A DNA stretch of 64,000 bases from Desulfurobacterium sp. TC5-1 (lineage in GTDB: Bacteria > Aquificota > Aquificia > Desulfurobacteriales > Desulfurobacteriaceae). The position numbers and the translations under genes are program-made. The stretch is from contig NZ_ATXC01000001.1 of NCBI RefSeq assembly GCF_000421485.1, forward strand, positions 496,001-560,000, read 5' to 3'. The notes beneath the pieces are model-generated. The model was not told the DNA's origin. It worked only from the letters and a program-made list of their open reading frames with translations, and did not search any database. This document shows, in pieces, positions 36,625 to 45,198 of the stretch (positions within the stretch are counted from its first letter, which is position 1; each line of letters begins with the position of its first letter).

Positions 36625-37400
36625 GCGTAAAAATACATGAACTTGCAGTTGTTGAAAAAGGTGCAGAACTTGATGAAGATGTTGTGATAGGTCCATTTTC
36701 TTACATTGGCAGGGAAGTAAAGATAGGAAAAGGAACAGTTGTAAAACAGGGAGCTGTTATTGAGGGTAAAACGACAATAGGTGAGAATTGTACTATCTAC
36801 TCTGCCACAATAGGTGTTCCGCCGCAGGATTTAAAGTATAAAGGAGAACCTTCTGAGGTTGTGATTGGTAATAGAACAGTTATCAGGGAGTATGTAACCA
36901 TTCATAGAGGAACAGAAGGTGGTGGAATGGTTACTGAAGTCGGTGACGATTGCCTTATAATGGCCTATTCCCATATTGCTCACGATTGTAAACTTGGAAA
37001 TCACGTTATCCTTGCCAATGTTGCTACACTTGCAGGCCATGTGAAAGTAGATGATTACGCCATAATTGGTGGAATGACCGGCGTTCATCAATTCGTGAGA
37101 ATCGGTAAACATGTAATGATAGGTGGTGCTTCAGCGGTTGGAAGGGACGTTCCACCTTTTACTGTTGCAATTGGAAATAGAGCAAAGCTTGAAGGAATAA
37201 ACATTATAGGTCTCAAGAGACGGGGTTTTAAAAGGGAAACTATAAGAGCGCTGACAACGGCCTTTGAAATGCTCTTTAAAACAGACGAACCTTTAAAAGT
37301 TGCTATAGAAAAGGTGAGAGAAGAATTTGGCGATATTCCTGAAATAGAAGAGATGTTAAGGTTTATGGAATCAAGTAAAAGAGGTATATGTACAGCCTGA
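36621..37400 (+). CDS. lpxA: UDP-N-acetylglucosamine acyltransferase LpxA
   Basis: LpxA performs the first step of lipid A synthesis, placing a 3-hydroxyacyl chain on UDP-GlcNAc. The left-handed beta-helix hexapeptides run from about residue 5 to 190 ([27 protein letters not shown]). The catalytic His is in [15 protein letters not shown] near residue 125. A helical C-terminal domain follows. Its presence implies a lipid A-containing outer membrane. LpxB/C/D are not in the window. Confidence 0.95.
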   Translation: MSVKIHELAVVEKGAELDEDVVIGPFSYIGREVKIGKGTVVKQGAVIEGKTTIGENCTIYSATIGVPPQDLKYKGEPSEVVIGNRTVIREYVTIHRGTEGGGMVTEVGDDCLIMAYSHIAHDCKLGNHVILANVATLAGHVKVDDYAIIGGMTGVHQFVRIGKHVMIGGASAVGRDVPPFTVAIGNRAKLEGINIIGLKRRGFKRETIRALTTAFEMLFKTDEPLKVAIEKVREEFGDIPEIEEMLRFMESSKRGICTA

Positions 37401-37417
37401 GTCTAAGGAGAGGTGCT

Positions 37418-38878
37418 ATGGAGTTTGAAGCGGTAATAGGACTTGAGGTTCATGCTCAACTTTTAACGGAGACAAAAATTTTCTGTTCATGTAAAAACAG
37501 GTTTGGTGATCCGCCAAATACAAATGTTTGCCCGGTCTGCCTCGGGATGCCAGGTTCACTGCCTGTGCTAAATAAAAAAGCTGTTGAATTTGCGGTGAAA
37601 GCTGCGTTAGCACTGAACTGTAAGATTAATGGTTATTCAGTTTTTGCACGGAAGCACTACTTCTATCCAGACCTGCCAAAAGCCTATCAGATTACACAGT
37701 ATGAGCTTCCTTTTGCCGAGCACGGCTGGATAGAGATAGAGAGACCTGACGGGGCGAAAAAAAAGATACGCATTCGCAGAATACACATGGAAGAAGATGC
37801 AGGCAAAACCATTCACGGTGAGGGCTTTGATCAGAATTCTTACGTTGATTTAAATAGGGCAGGTACGCCACTTATAGAAATAGTAAGTGAGCCGGATATA
37901 TCAACACCTGAAGAGGCAAGACTTTACATGCAGAAGTTAAGAGACATTTTGGTATGGATAGGTGTTAATGACGGAAACCTTGAAGAAGGCTCTTTAAGGT
38001 GTGACGCTAATGTTTCTATACGTCCTAAAGGGAGCGACAGGCTTGGTACAAGGACGGAGATAAAAAACGTTAACTCTTTTAGATTTATCCAAAAAGCTCT
38101 TGAGTATGAGATTGAGAGACAGATTGCTCTTGTTAAAAGTGGTGGTGAAGTTGTTCAGGAAACAAGACTTTACGACTCACAAAAGGGAATTACAAAGACA
38201 ATGAGAACAAAGGAAGAGGCGGAGGATTACAGATACTTCCCAGAACCAGACCTTCCCCCTCTCATAATAGATTCTCAATGGCTTGATTCAATCAAATCTT
38301 CCCTTCCGGAACTTCCTGATGAGACAAAAGAGAGATTCGTTTCAGAATTCGGGATAACCTCTTACGACGCTTCCATTCTTACGAGAGAAAGGGCGCTTGC
38401 TGAATTTTTTGAAAAGGCGGCTAACTCTTACAACGGAGAAGCAAAGAAAGTAGCAAACATAATTATTTCTGACTTTTTGGGTGTTTTAAACGAGGAAAAG
38501 ATCGATATATCCGGTACATCTGTTAAGCCTGAACACATTGCAGAACTTTTATCTCTTGTTGACAAAGGAACGATTTCTCTCAGGGTTGCCAAAGAAGATG
38601 TTCTTCCTGAGATGGTTAGAACCGGTAAGCAGCCGTCTAAAATTGTGGAAGAAAAGGGGCTTGTCCAGATTTCAGATGAAGGTGCTTTAAAGCAGATAAT
38701 CGTTGAAGTTTTGAATAAGAACGAAAAGGCAGTTAAACAGTATAAAGAAGGCGATGATAAGAAAAAGACAAAAGCTGTTAAGTTTCTTATTGGTCAGGTT
38801 ATGAGAGAAACCAGAGGTAAGGCGAATCCTAAGCTTCTTAATGAGCTTATTCCTGAGGTTCTTGATGAATTGGAATAG
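37418..38878 (+). CDS. gatB: Aspartyl/glutamyl-tRNA amidotransferase subunit B
   Basis: GatB is the kinase/tRNA-binding subunit of GatCAB, which amidates Glu-tRNA(Gln) or Asp-tRNA(Asn). The family signature is visible as FEAVIGLEVHAQLLTETKIF and LDLNRAGTPLIEIVSEPDI-like blocks, with a zinc-type CSCKN...CPVC cluster near the N terminus and a YqeY-like tail. ATG 37418 follows AAGGAG and gives 486 residues; the frame is open 30 bases earlier, inside lpxA. A terminator follows inside the convergent gene. Confidence 0.96.
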   Translation: MEFEAVIGLEVHAQLLTETKIFCSCKNRFGDPPNTNVCPVCLGMPGSLPVLNKKAVEFAVKAALALNCKINGYSVFARKHYFYPDLPKAYQITQYELPFAEHGWIEIERPDGAKKKIRIRRIHMEEDAGKTIHGEGFDQNSYVDLNRAGTPLIEIVSEPDISTPEEARLYMQKLRDILVWIGVNDGNLEEGSLRCDANVSIRPKGSDRLGTRTEIKNVNSFRFIQKALEYEIERQIALVKSGGEVVQETRLYDSQKGITKTMRTKEEAEDYRYFPEPDLPPLIIDSQWLDSIKSSLPELPDETKERFVSEFGITSYDASILTRERALAEFFEKAANSYNGEAKKVANIIISDFLGVLNEEKIDISGTSVKPEHIAELLSLVDKGTISLRVAKEDVLPEMVRTGKQPSKIVEEKGLVQISDEGALKQIIVEVLNKNEKAVKQYKEGDDKKKTKAVKFLIGQVMRETRGKANPKLLNELIPEVLDELE

Positions 38879-38879
38879 T

Positions 38880-39374
38880 TTAGTTTGGCCCTTCTTTAAG
38901 GAGGGTCTTTTTCAGTTCTTCTGCCTCTTTTGAAAGTGAAGGGATGGGAGAGAGGTCGATTACTATGTCTAAAAAATCGGCTGCTTCCTTTAGAAATTTA
39001 CGGTTTTCAACTGCATATTTGCAGAAATCAAGAAGAGATTGAAATGCCTCGTAGTCAAGACCTCTTTTGACAAGTGCATGAAATAGAATCCTGTACAGCG
39101 CAGGATGTTTGACGTAATAAGTGACTTTTTTAAGGTATCCTATAACCGTATCGTAGAAGCCTTCTTCAAGCAAGGTTTGTGAGGTTTCTATGGCTGTATC
39201 GATTGCCCTGTTAACGTTACCTAAGTTGTAGTAGATATCAAAGAGTAACATCTTAAGCTGTTTGTTATAGGGTTCCTGTTTTAATACTTCCGTTAGCTTT
39301 TTGAGAGCTTCCGGATATTTCTCCTCTAAGATAAGTTGCATTATCTCTAATTTTGGATCAGACCTTGAAACCAT
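38880..39374 (-). CDS. TPR-like helical repeat protein, unknown function
   Basis: This 164-residue all-helical protein has TPR-like helix pairs (EEKYPEALKKLTEVLKQEP, KMLLFDIYYNLGNVNRAID) and no catalytic motif. ATG 39374 is preferred, with GGAAAGGG upstream. The frame stays open to 39530, but that part overlaps the divergent mnmH start and has a composition unlike a protein. It may mediate protein interactions; no partner can be inferred. Confidence 0.6.
   Translation of the reverse strand: MVSRSDPKLEIMQLILEEKYPEALKKLTEVLKQEPYNKQLKMLLFDIYYNLGNVNRAIDTAIETSQTLLEEGFYDTVIGYLKKVTYYVKHPALYRILFHALVKRGLDYEAFQSLLDFCKYAVENRKFLKEAADFLDIVIDLSPIPSLSKEAEELKKTLLKEGPN
38887..38912 (+). terminator. Terminator of the fabF-gatB run, inside the convergent gene
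   Basis: GGCCCTTC and GGAGGGTC pair as an 8-bp stem (two G-T pairs) around a TTTAA loop and are followed by TTTTT. The hairpin lies just past the gatB stop but within the last codons of the convergent TPR-like gene, so coding and terminator function share the same bases. Confidence 0.7.
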
Positions 39375-39432
39375 ACCCTTTCCACATATTTTAAGATGTA
39401 AAAATTGTACAGGATTATTTGAGAGAGAGAAA

Positions 39433-40476
39433 GTGAGTACGGTCAAAGAAATTGACATTGAACAGGCAGTAGACAGGGGATTTACCTTTGTTGATGTTAG
39501 AACACCGGAAGAATTTGAAGAGTTCCACATTCCCCGTGCTTATAACGTGCCACTTTTTACATCTGAAGAGAAGAGAATCGTTTCTGAAGTTTACAGGGAA
39601 AAAGGTGAAAAAGAGGCGAGGCTCAAAGCTGTTGAAATTGTATCACCAAAGATTCCTTCCATTGTCTCTTCCATAGCAGAGATTAAAAAAAGACATGAGA
39701 ATATTGTGATCTACTGCTGGAGAGGTGGGCTTAGGAGCCTTGCAGTGGCAACATTTTGTAACCTTGCAGGTGTATTTGTCTTCAGATTAAAAGGTGGATA
39801 CAGGGCTTTTAGACAGTTTATTCTTAGAGATATGGAGAAAGTTCTTGAGAATAAAAGACTCTACGTTATTTACGGTCCTACCGGTTGTGCTAAAACCTGC
39901 GTTTTGAGAAATCTTATAAGACAGGGATTTCCAGCAATTGACCTTGAGGGGCTTGCCGGTCATAGAGGTTCCGTTTTTGGAAATATAGGTCTTAAACAGC
40001 CTTCTCAAAAGATGTTTGATGCTCTTCTTTGGGCGAAACTCAGGAAGTTGAAGAATGAAAAGTTTATTATCGTTGAGGGTGAAAGCAAGAGAATAGGGAG
40101 ACTTTTTGTTCCTGAGCCATTCTGGCGAAAGATGGAGACGGGTATAAAAGTGATGGTTAAGCTTCCCCTTTCAGTTAGAGTTGAATATTCCATGAAAGAT
40201 TACTGTGTTGGAAAGTATCCACCGGAAGTTTATCTAAAACCTTTAGGAAAGATAAAGAAATACCTTTCGCCAGAAGTATATAAAAAAATAGAAACGGCCA
40301 TTTTAAAGGGAAAATACAGGGAAGCTGTGGAGCTTCTTATGGTGTATTATTACGATAAGCTTTACAAACGTTCAATGCCAGAAAGCTGCGATATTAAAGT
40401 GGCAGCTGGTTCGGTAAAAGAGCTTGAAGATAAAGTTGTCAATCTTTTGCTGTATCAAGGTACTCTTGAAGGATAA
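39433..40476 (+). CDS. mnmH: tRNA 2-selenouridine synthase MnmH (SelU)
   Basis: MnmH replaces sulfur of mnm5s2U34 with selenium in tRNAs for Lys, Glu and Gln, using selenophosphate. The N-terminal rhodanese domain has FVDVRTPEEFEEFHIPRA and the active-site cysteine in VIYCWRGGLRSLA. The C-terminal P-loop domain begins YVIYGPTGCAKTCVLRN. GTG 39433 follows a GAGAGAGA purine-rich site; the upstream open frame overlaps the divergent TPR-like gene. About 347 residues is normal. The 3' end overlaps convergent ruvX by 38 bases. Confidence 0.93.
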   Translation: MSTVKEIDIEQAVDRGFTFVDVRTPEEFEEFHIPRAYNVPLFTSEEKRIVSEVYREKGEKEARLKAVEIVSPKIPSIVSSIAEIKKRHENIVIYCWRGGLRSLAVATFCNLAGVFVFRLKGGYRAFRQFILRDMEKVLENKRLYVIYGPTGCAKTCVLRNLIRQGFPAIDLEGLAGHRGSVFGNIGLKQPSQKMFDALLWAKLRKLKNEKFIIVEGESKRIGRLFVPEPFWRKMETGIKVMVKLPLSVRVEYSMKDYCVGKYPPEVYLKPLGKIKKYLSPEVYKKIETAILKGKYREAVELLMVYYYDKLYKRSMPESCDIKVAAGSVKELEDKVVNLLLYQGTLEG

Positions 40477-40879
40477 CTGCTGCAGCAACATCATCTTTTT
40501 CTTTTCGATTTTTAAGCGTTTCAATGTTTTCTGCCGTTACGGTTGAGAGGGATTCGTCATGGAACACGATTTCCACATCAATATCAGTTTTTTTCAGATA
40601 GCTGGAAAGTTTCTCGGTAAATTTTTCTATCTTTTCTGCTATTTTAGTTTTTTCACCGGTAGCTGAAAGTGGAAGACCAACGACGATTGTTGATATTCCC
40701 AGCTTCCGTATGAGCTCTTCTATTTCTTTGAACGTTTCAAGATTTGTTTTCCTGAATATAATTTTTTCTGGTTTTGCAATCACTCCGGAAAGACTTACCG
40801 CTACACCTATCTTTTTAAATCCCACATCAAGGGCCAGATACCGCCTCGTTCCTTGCTTTTCCTTCTTTCGCTGTCCCAT
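40439..40879 (-). CDS. ruvX: RuvX/YqgF-type Holliday junction resolvase-like nuclease
   Basis: This 146-residue RNase H-like protein belongs to the YqgF family, linked to Holliday junction resolution and to pre-16S rRNA 5' processing. The acidic motifs are present: YLALDVGFKKIGVAV, STIVVGLPLSATGE and FHDESLSTVTAE. The start lies 53 bases inside the motB-type gene, preceded by AAGGTG, so it is probably the last gene of the stator run. Confidence 0.88.
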   Translation of the reverse strand: MGQRKKEKQGTRRYLALDVGFKKIGVAVSLSGVIAKPEKIIFRKTNLETFKEIEELIRKLGISTIVVGLPLSATGEKTKIAEKIEKFTEKLSSYLKKTDIDVEIVFHDESLSTVTAENIETLKNRKEKDDVAAAVILQEYLDTAKD

Positions 40880-41618
40880 TTGTGATTACACCTTCTTTCC
40901 TGTATTTTAACCTTTGATATTCTTCTTGTATCTGTTTTTCGATCTCTTTCCGTTCTTTGGCAACCTGTATGTAGATTTCAACACGTCTGTTACGTGCTCT
41001 TAAGATAGGATTGTTCCACACGTAAAGAGGGCGGGTATTACCGTATCCAACTGCAGTCAAACGATCAGGGGAGATTCCCTTTGATATGAGATATCTTACC
41101 ACCGTTGTGGCTCTTCTTAAAGAGAGGTCCCAGGCATCTTTTATTCCTGGAATCTTCTTTTCTGGAGCATTAATGTCTGTGAATCCCTCAACGCGGATAG
41201 TGTAATTTCCACCAAGCTTCTTAATGGTCTCAGCTATCTGGTCAAGTGTTTTTTTCGCCTGTGGAGTAAGTTCTATGGAATCTTTTTTGAAGAGAATTCT
41301 ATTGAAAAGTCTCAACATTACGTACTGTTTTGTGACGACTATCTGGTAACCTGATATCGGCAGGAGTCTGGCTAAAATGCGACCAAACTTCCTCGCAAGA
41401 TCTTTTGTGTAGAGCTTGATAGGTTTAACTACTGAAAATTTCCTGAAGTATTTTGCTCTTTCTCCCTGGAAGTAAGATAAAAACTTGGCTGCTTTTGAAA
41501 CGTCAAGGCTACTCATAGAGTAAAGGAGAATAAAGAACGTAAGCAGCAGTGACATGAGGTCACTGAAGCTTGTAAGCCACGCTGGAAAGCTTTTACATTC
41601 CTCTTTCTTCTTTCTCAC
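40827..41618 (-). CDS. Second MotB-type stator protein (OmpA domain)
   Basis: This is a paralogue of the gene just upstream. The first 36 residues are nearly the same, with one membrane helix and the proton-path Asp in WLTSFSDLMSLLLTFF. It then diverges: the linker after the helix is longer and basic, and the peptidoglycan-binding OmpA-like domain reads VEGFTDINAPEKK and RNRRVEIYI. A charged C-terminal tail of about 40 residues is extra. GTG 41618 follows GGGAG. It may form a second stator with the single MotA or a mixed complex; this is inference. Confidence 0.82.
   Translation of the reverse strand: MRKKKEECKSFPAWLTSFSDLMSLLLTFFILLYSMSSLDVSKAAKFLSYFQGERAKYFRKFSVVKPIKLYTKDLARKFGRILARLLPISGYQIVVTKQYVMLRLFNRILFKKDSIELTPQAKKTLDQIAETIKKLGGNYTIRVEGFTDINAPEKKIPGIKDAWDLSLRRATTVVRYLISKGISPDRLTAVGYGNTRPLYVWNNPILRARNRRVEIYIQVAKERKEIEKQIQEEYQRLKYRKEGVITNGTAKEGKARNEAVSGP
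41511..41618. repeat. 108-bp near-duplicate of the motB 5' end (copy 2)
   Basis: Bases 41511-41618 match 42219-42326 at 95 of 108 positions without gaps. The block is the 5' coding region of both motB-type genes and ends exactly at their start codons. Beyond it the two genes diverge strongly. Confidence 0.9.
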
Positions 41619-41627
41619 CTTTACTCC

Positions 41628-42326
41628 CTATTGAGGCAGTTCAACGGCTATCTCTATTCGTCTATTTTTTTCTCTGCCCTGTGGCGTGTTGTTAGGTGCT
41701 ATTGGATGGGTAGGTCCGTAGCCTGCGGCAGAGAGCAGTTTTGGATCGTAACCGCATTTTATGAAGAGTCGTAACACGGCAGTAGCTCTTGCAGCTGAAA
41801 GTTCCCAGTTTGAAGGATACAGTTTGGTTCTTATGGGAACGTTGTCCGTGTATCCTTCTATCCTTAACGGAAGTTCAACTGCTTTAAGTTTTTCACACAT
41901 CTCCTTTATTATCGGGAGAGCACTCTTGTAAGGTTTAGCACTTCCCGGGGGAAATAGTTTTTCCGTGTTAATCCTTATTTTTATTTCTGTCCCATACTTT
42001 GCAACACTTGCTTTTATTCCTTTCTTTTGCAGCAATTTGTGGATTTCCGCTATCTGTTTTTCAATTTCTTCTCTCGTTCTCATTTTAGGGTACATTTTTG
42101 GAAAATTTACCCCTATCTTTCTTCCTCCAGGGATGCCGCCTTCTTGAAAGATAACTTCTCCGCCAAAGGCAGAGGTAAGTCCTTTTATAACCTGTTTAAA
42201 CTTTTCAAGTGATATCGTACTCATCGAGTAAAGGAGAATAAAAAATGTGAGAAGTAATGACATGAGGTCACCGAAACTTGTAAGCCACGCTGGAAAGCTT
42301 TTACATTCCTGCTTTTTCTTTCTCAA
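41628..42326 (-). CDS. motB: Flagellar motor protein MotB
   Basis: MotB anchors the stator to peptidoglycan. One membrane helix with the proton-carrying Asp (WLTSFGDLMSLLLTFF, residue about 20) is followed by a plug/linker and an OmpA-like domain with the standard IEGYTDNVPI, SNWELSAARA and GREKNRRIEI motifs. Length is 232 residues. The start is TTG 42326 behind GAGGAG. It begins three bases after motA and is followed nine bases later by its paralogue. Confidence 0.92.
   Translation of the reverse strand: MRKKKQECKSFPAWLTSFGDLMSLLLTFFILLYSMSTISLEKFKQVIKGLTSAFGGEVIFQEGGIPGGRKIGVNFPKMYPKMRTREEIEKQIAEIHKLLQKKGIKASVAKYGTEIKIRINTEKLFPPGSAKPYKSALPIIKEMCEKLKAVELPLRIEGYTDNVPIRTKLYPSNWELSAARATAVLRLFIKCGYDPKLLSAAGYGPTHPIAPNNTPQGREKNRRIEIAVELPQ
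42219..42326. repeat. 108-bp near-duplicate of the motB 5' end (copy 1)
   Basis: This is the partner of 41511-41618, with 95 of 108 identical bases and no gaps. It encodes the N terminus and membrane helix of the first motB. Confidence 0.9.
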
Positions 42327-42329
42327 AGG

Positions 42330-43091
42330 TTACTCCTCTTTGAGTTCAACGCCAAAGAGTCCGCTGAGCTTCTGTTTGAGGATGTTTGGGTTAGAGCCTT
42401 TCTCAATAGCCTGAGCAGTCATAAGGTAGGCTTCTTTAAATGTCATTGTAAGGTCTCTGTAGTACTTCAATTTTTTAGTCGTCGGGATGCAGAGAACGTT
42501 TGCCAGGATAGCACCGTAAAGGGTTGTAATCATAGCAACGGCCATACCGGGACCAAGAGCCGATGGATCACTCAGGTTTTGAAGCATCTGGATAAGTCCA
42601 ATAAGCGTTCCAATCATGCCGAATGCGGGAAAAAGATCACCGAGTGTTTCCCAGACGGCGGCTTCTGTCGAAAGTTTCTGCTCAATCTGAGCCATTGCCG
42701 CTTCCGCGTTGCTTTCAATCTCCGATATGTCGAGTCCATCTATCAGCATACGCATAACATTACCCAAAAAGGGGTCTCTGGCGTAAAAATCGTCAATGCT
42801 CGATTCAAGTGCCAGAATTCCCTCCTTCCGTGCTCTCTTTGCTATTTCTACCAGAAAGTCAATTGTTTCAAGGGGATCCGGCATACCTGGATTGATCGTT
42901 TTCAGGAAAGCTTTTAACCCTCCTATGTATTCTGCCATCGGGAAACCGGCCATTGCAGCTGAAAAGCCGCCCCCAACTGTAATAAGAAGAGATGGAATGT
43001 TGATGAAAGCGCCTGCACTTCCACCGATGAATATTGTGATAGCAATCAGCAGGAAAGCCGCAACAAGACCTATCAGCGTTGCTATGTCCAT
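42330..43091 (-). CDS. motA: Flagellar motor protein MotA
   Basis: MotA is the four-helix proton-channel subunit of the flagellar stator. Two N-terminal helices (TLIGLVAAFLLIAITIFIGG), a large cytoplasmic domain with LALESSIDDFYARDPFLGNV, and two C-terminal helices (FPAFGMIGTLIGLIQML, GAILANVLCIPTTKKL) are visible. Length is 253 residues. It leads the run motA-motB-motB2-ruvX. No other flagellar genes are in the window. Confidence 0.95.
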   Translation of the reverse strand: MDIATLIGLVAAFLLIAITIFIGGSAGAFINIPSLLITVGGGFSAAMAGFPMAEYIGGLKAFLKTINPGMPDPLETIDFLVEIAKRARKEGILALESSIDDFYARDPFLGNVMRMLIDGLDISEIESNAEAAMAQIEQKLSTEAAVWETLGDLFPAFGMIGTLIGLIQMLQNLSDPSALGPGMAVAMITTLYGAILANVLCIPTTKKLKYYRDLTMTFKEAYLMTAQAIEKGSNPNILKQKLSGLFGVELKEE

Positions 43092-43135
43092 AAGAACACC
43101 CCGTTCTTTATTAATAGTTATAAATATTTATCGGT

Positions 43136-44512
43136 TTAAACGTCAAAAATTTTACCTGGATTAAGAATGTTGTTGGGATCAAGAGCCTTTTTAACAGCTA
43201 TCATCTTTTCTATTGCTTCACCTACTTCAAGAGGTAAGAACTCTTTTTTCATGAAACCTATCCCGTGTTCTCCGGAAACAGAACCTCCAAGTTCTATTGT
43301 AAATCTGAATAAGTCTCTTACCGCACTTTCAACTTTTTCTGCTTCCTGAGGTTCAAACATAAAGTTGACATGTATGTTTCCATCACCGGCGTGTCCGAAG
43401 TTTACCACCATTAGATCGTACTTGTCTGCTATTTTGTAAGTACCTTTTATTAACTCGGGTATTTTACTTCTCTGGACGACAACATCTTCATTTATTTTCT
43501 TTGGTTTTAATTGAACGATTGCAGGTGAAAGTTCTCTCCGCGCTCTCCATATTTCTTCTCTCTCCTTTGCTGAAGTGGCCTTCTTTATTGTTTTTGCTCC
43601 TGCTTTTCTGCACACTTCTAAAGCTCTATCTATGAGCATATCAACAATTTCTCTGTATCCGTCTACTTCAATGATAAGAAGACCGCCGGCATCTGTAGGA
43701 AGTCCAAGTTTCGCATAGTTCTCTACGGCCACGATAGAATTTCTATCTAAAAACTCTAAGGCAGTAGGAATCACTTTTGCTTTAAACATATCTGCGACTG
43801 CTTGAGCTGCCTCTTCGACATTATCAAAAATTGCCATTGCTGTTCTCACATCTTCTGGAGCAGGGATCAGTTTCAAGTAGGCTTTTGTGATGACGGCAAG
43901 TGTACCTTCGCTTCCAATTATCAAATCTTTAAGGTTGTAGCCTGCTACACTTTTAACTGTTTTGGCACCAAGTGTTGTTATTGTTCCGTCTGGAAATACT
44001 GCTTCAAGCTGAAGGACATAATCCTTTGTTACGCCGTATTTAACGCATCGAGGTCCGCCAGCATTTTCCGCAATATTGCCACCAATTGTCGAATATTTAT
44101 AACTTGAGGGATCCGGCGGATAAAAAAGCCCCAATTTTTCTACTTCCTGCTGGAGTGTGTAGGTCACGACACCCGATTCTGTCAGGACGCCTAAGTTGTC
44201 TTCATCTATATCAATGATTCTGTTCATTTTCTCTGTTGTCAGAACTATACCGCCATTTTCCGGTGCAGCGCCGCCTGTTAATCCTGAACCGGCACCTCTT
44301 GGATAAACCGGTATTAGCTCTTCATTTGCAAAAGTGAGTATTTTTGAAACGTCTTCCGGAGTTTCTGGAAACACCACTACATCTGGAACACCTCTTTCAC
44401 CGGTTGGTGTTGCATCGTAGGAATAACTTATGCAAAAGTCCATGGAGTCTTTAACTTTTTCACTTCTTATTAGAGACTTAAGATGTTTTGTTATGTAATC
44501 CTTCCTCTTCAT
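43136..44512 (-). CDS. glcD: FAD-linked oxidase, glycolate oxidase GlcD type
   Basis: This FAD-dependent enzyme of the glycolate/D-lactate dehydrogenase family has 458 residues. The FAD (PCMH) domain has YPRGAGSGLTGGAAP and TIGGNIAENAGGPRCVKYG. The C-terminal cap domain holds the metal-binding NFGHAGDGNIHVNF and SGEHGIGFMKKEFL. Substrate could be glycolate, D-lactate or another 2-hydroxyacid. The iron-sulfur partner (GlcF) is not adjacent. It overlaps lolA by 4 bases, an unexpected pairing. Confidence 0.88.
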   Translation of the reverse strand: MKRKDYITKHLKSLIRSEKVKDSMDFCISYSYDATPTGERGVPDVVVFPETPEDVSKILTFANEELIPVYPRGAGSGLTGGAAPENGGIVLTTEKMNRIIDIDEDNLGVLTESGVVTYTLQQEVEKLGLFYPPDPSSYKYSTIGGNIAENAGGPRCVKYGVTKDYVLQLEAVFPDGTITTLGAKTVKSVAGYNLKDLIIGSEGTLAVITKAYLKLIPAPEDVRTAMAIFDNVEEAAQAVADMFKAKVIPTALEFLDRNSIVAVENYAKLGLPTDAGGLLIIEVDGYREIVDMLIDRALEVCRKAGAKTIKKATSAKEREEIWRARRELSPAIVQLKPKKINEDVVVQRSKIPELIKGTYKIADKYDLMVVNFGHAGDGNIHVNFMFEPQEAEKVESAVRDLFRFTIELGGSVSGEHGIGFMKKEFLPLEVGEAIEKMIAVKKALDPNNILNPGKIFDV

Positions 44513-45135
44513 CTGTCCTCCTTAAAATGGCATCTGTCCAGCTTGAAGATGGTATCGGGGAGTTTAACATTTTCCTTCCAGCTCTCTATGATGTAGGTAA
44601 TATCGCTTCCATCGTCATTTAAAACCTGGAAGGATAACGGAACAGTTTTGTCCTCTTCGAAAACTACTATAATTTGCCTGTAACTTACGTTGTCCTTTAG
44701 TGGAACAAGCTCGAAAGCAACTTTATTCTTTAACTTAGCGTCGGATACTATTCTGAAATAGTTGCCAAACTTTTGAGGTGATTCGAGAATCCTGATAATG
44801 GGAAGGTAATCAATCCCTTCTTTTAAGGAACTTTTTAAGAGCTTTTTTTCTTCTGGAATGCACGTAAAGACAACTTTACCGTCAGAGACGATTTCCATTT
44901 TTGAGTTTTTTGTGTATACCCATTTGAATTTTGACGGTCTTTTGTAATATATTGTGCCTTCGTAGATATCTTTCTCTTTCAAATCCGGATCCAGTCTTGT
45001 TATCTGAACAAAAGAGATTTCAAGCGTACGAATCCTTTTTAAACCTTCAATAAATGAGATAAGGTTGTTTTCTGCCTCTGCATTTGTGATTACAAGGAGT
45101 ACCAAAGCAACCATGAAATATAATAACTTTCTCAT
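44509..45135 (-). CDS. lolA: Outer-membrane lipoprotein carrier LolA
   Basis: LolA is the periplasmic chaperone that carries lipoproteins from LolCDE to the outer membrane. A signal peptide (MRKLLYFMVALVLLVITNAEA) precedes the beta-cup domain with LEISFVQITRLDPDLKEKDI, GTIYYKRPSKFKWVY and a C-terminal LPDTIFKLD. Length is 208 residues. Together with lpxA it supports a true outer membrane. Confidence 0.87.
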   Translation of the reverse strand: MRKLLYFMVALVLLVITNAEAENNLISFIEGLKRIRTLEISFVQITRLDPDLKEKDIYEGTIYYKRPSKFKWVYTKNSKMEIVSDGKVVFTCIPEEKKLLKSSLKEGIDYLPIIRILESPQKFGNYFRIVSDAKLKNKVAFELVPLKDNVSYRQIIVVFEEDKTVPLSFQVLNDDGSDITYIIESWKENVKLPDTIFKLDRCHFKEDR

Positions 45136-45198
45136 CTATCATTCCTCCATGCATATGCCGTATAATTATACTTGACTAACAGTTACGGAGCTAAATAT

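Noticed and set aside
39375-39530. N-terminal 52-codon extension of the TPR-like gene
   Set aside because: It overlaps the mnmH start region, reads as Ser/Thr-rich shadow sequence, and a good start exists at 39374.
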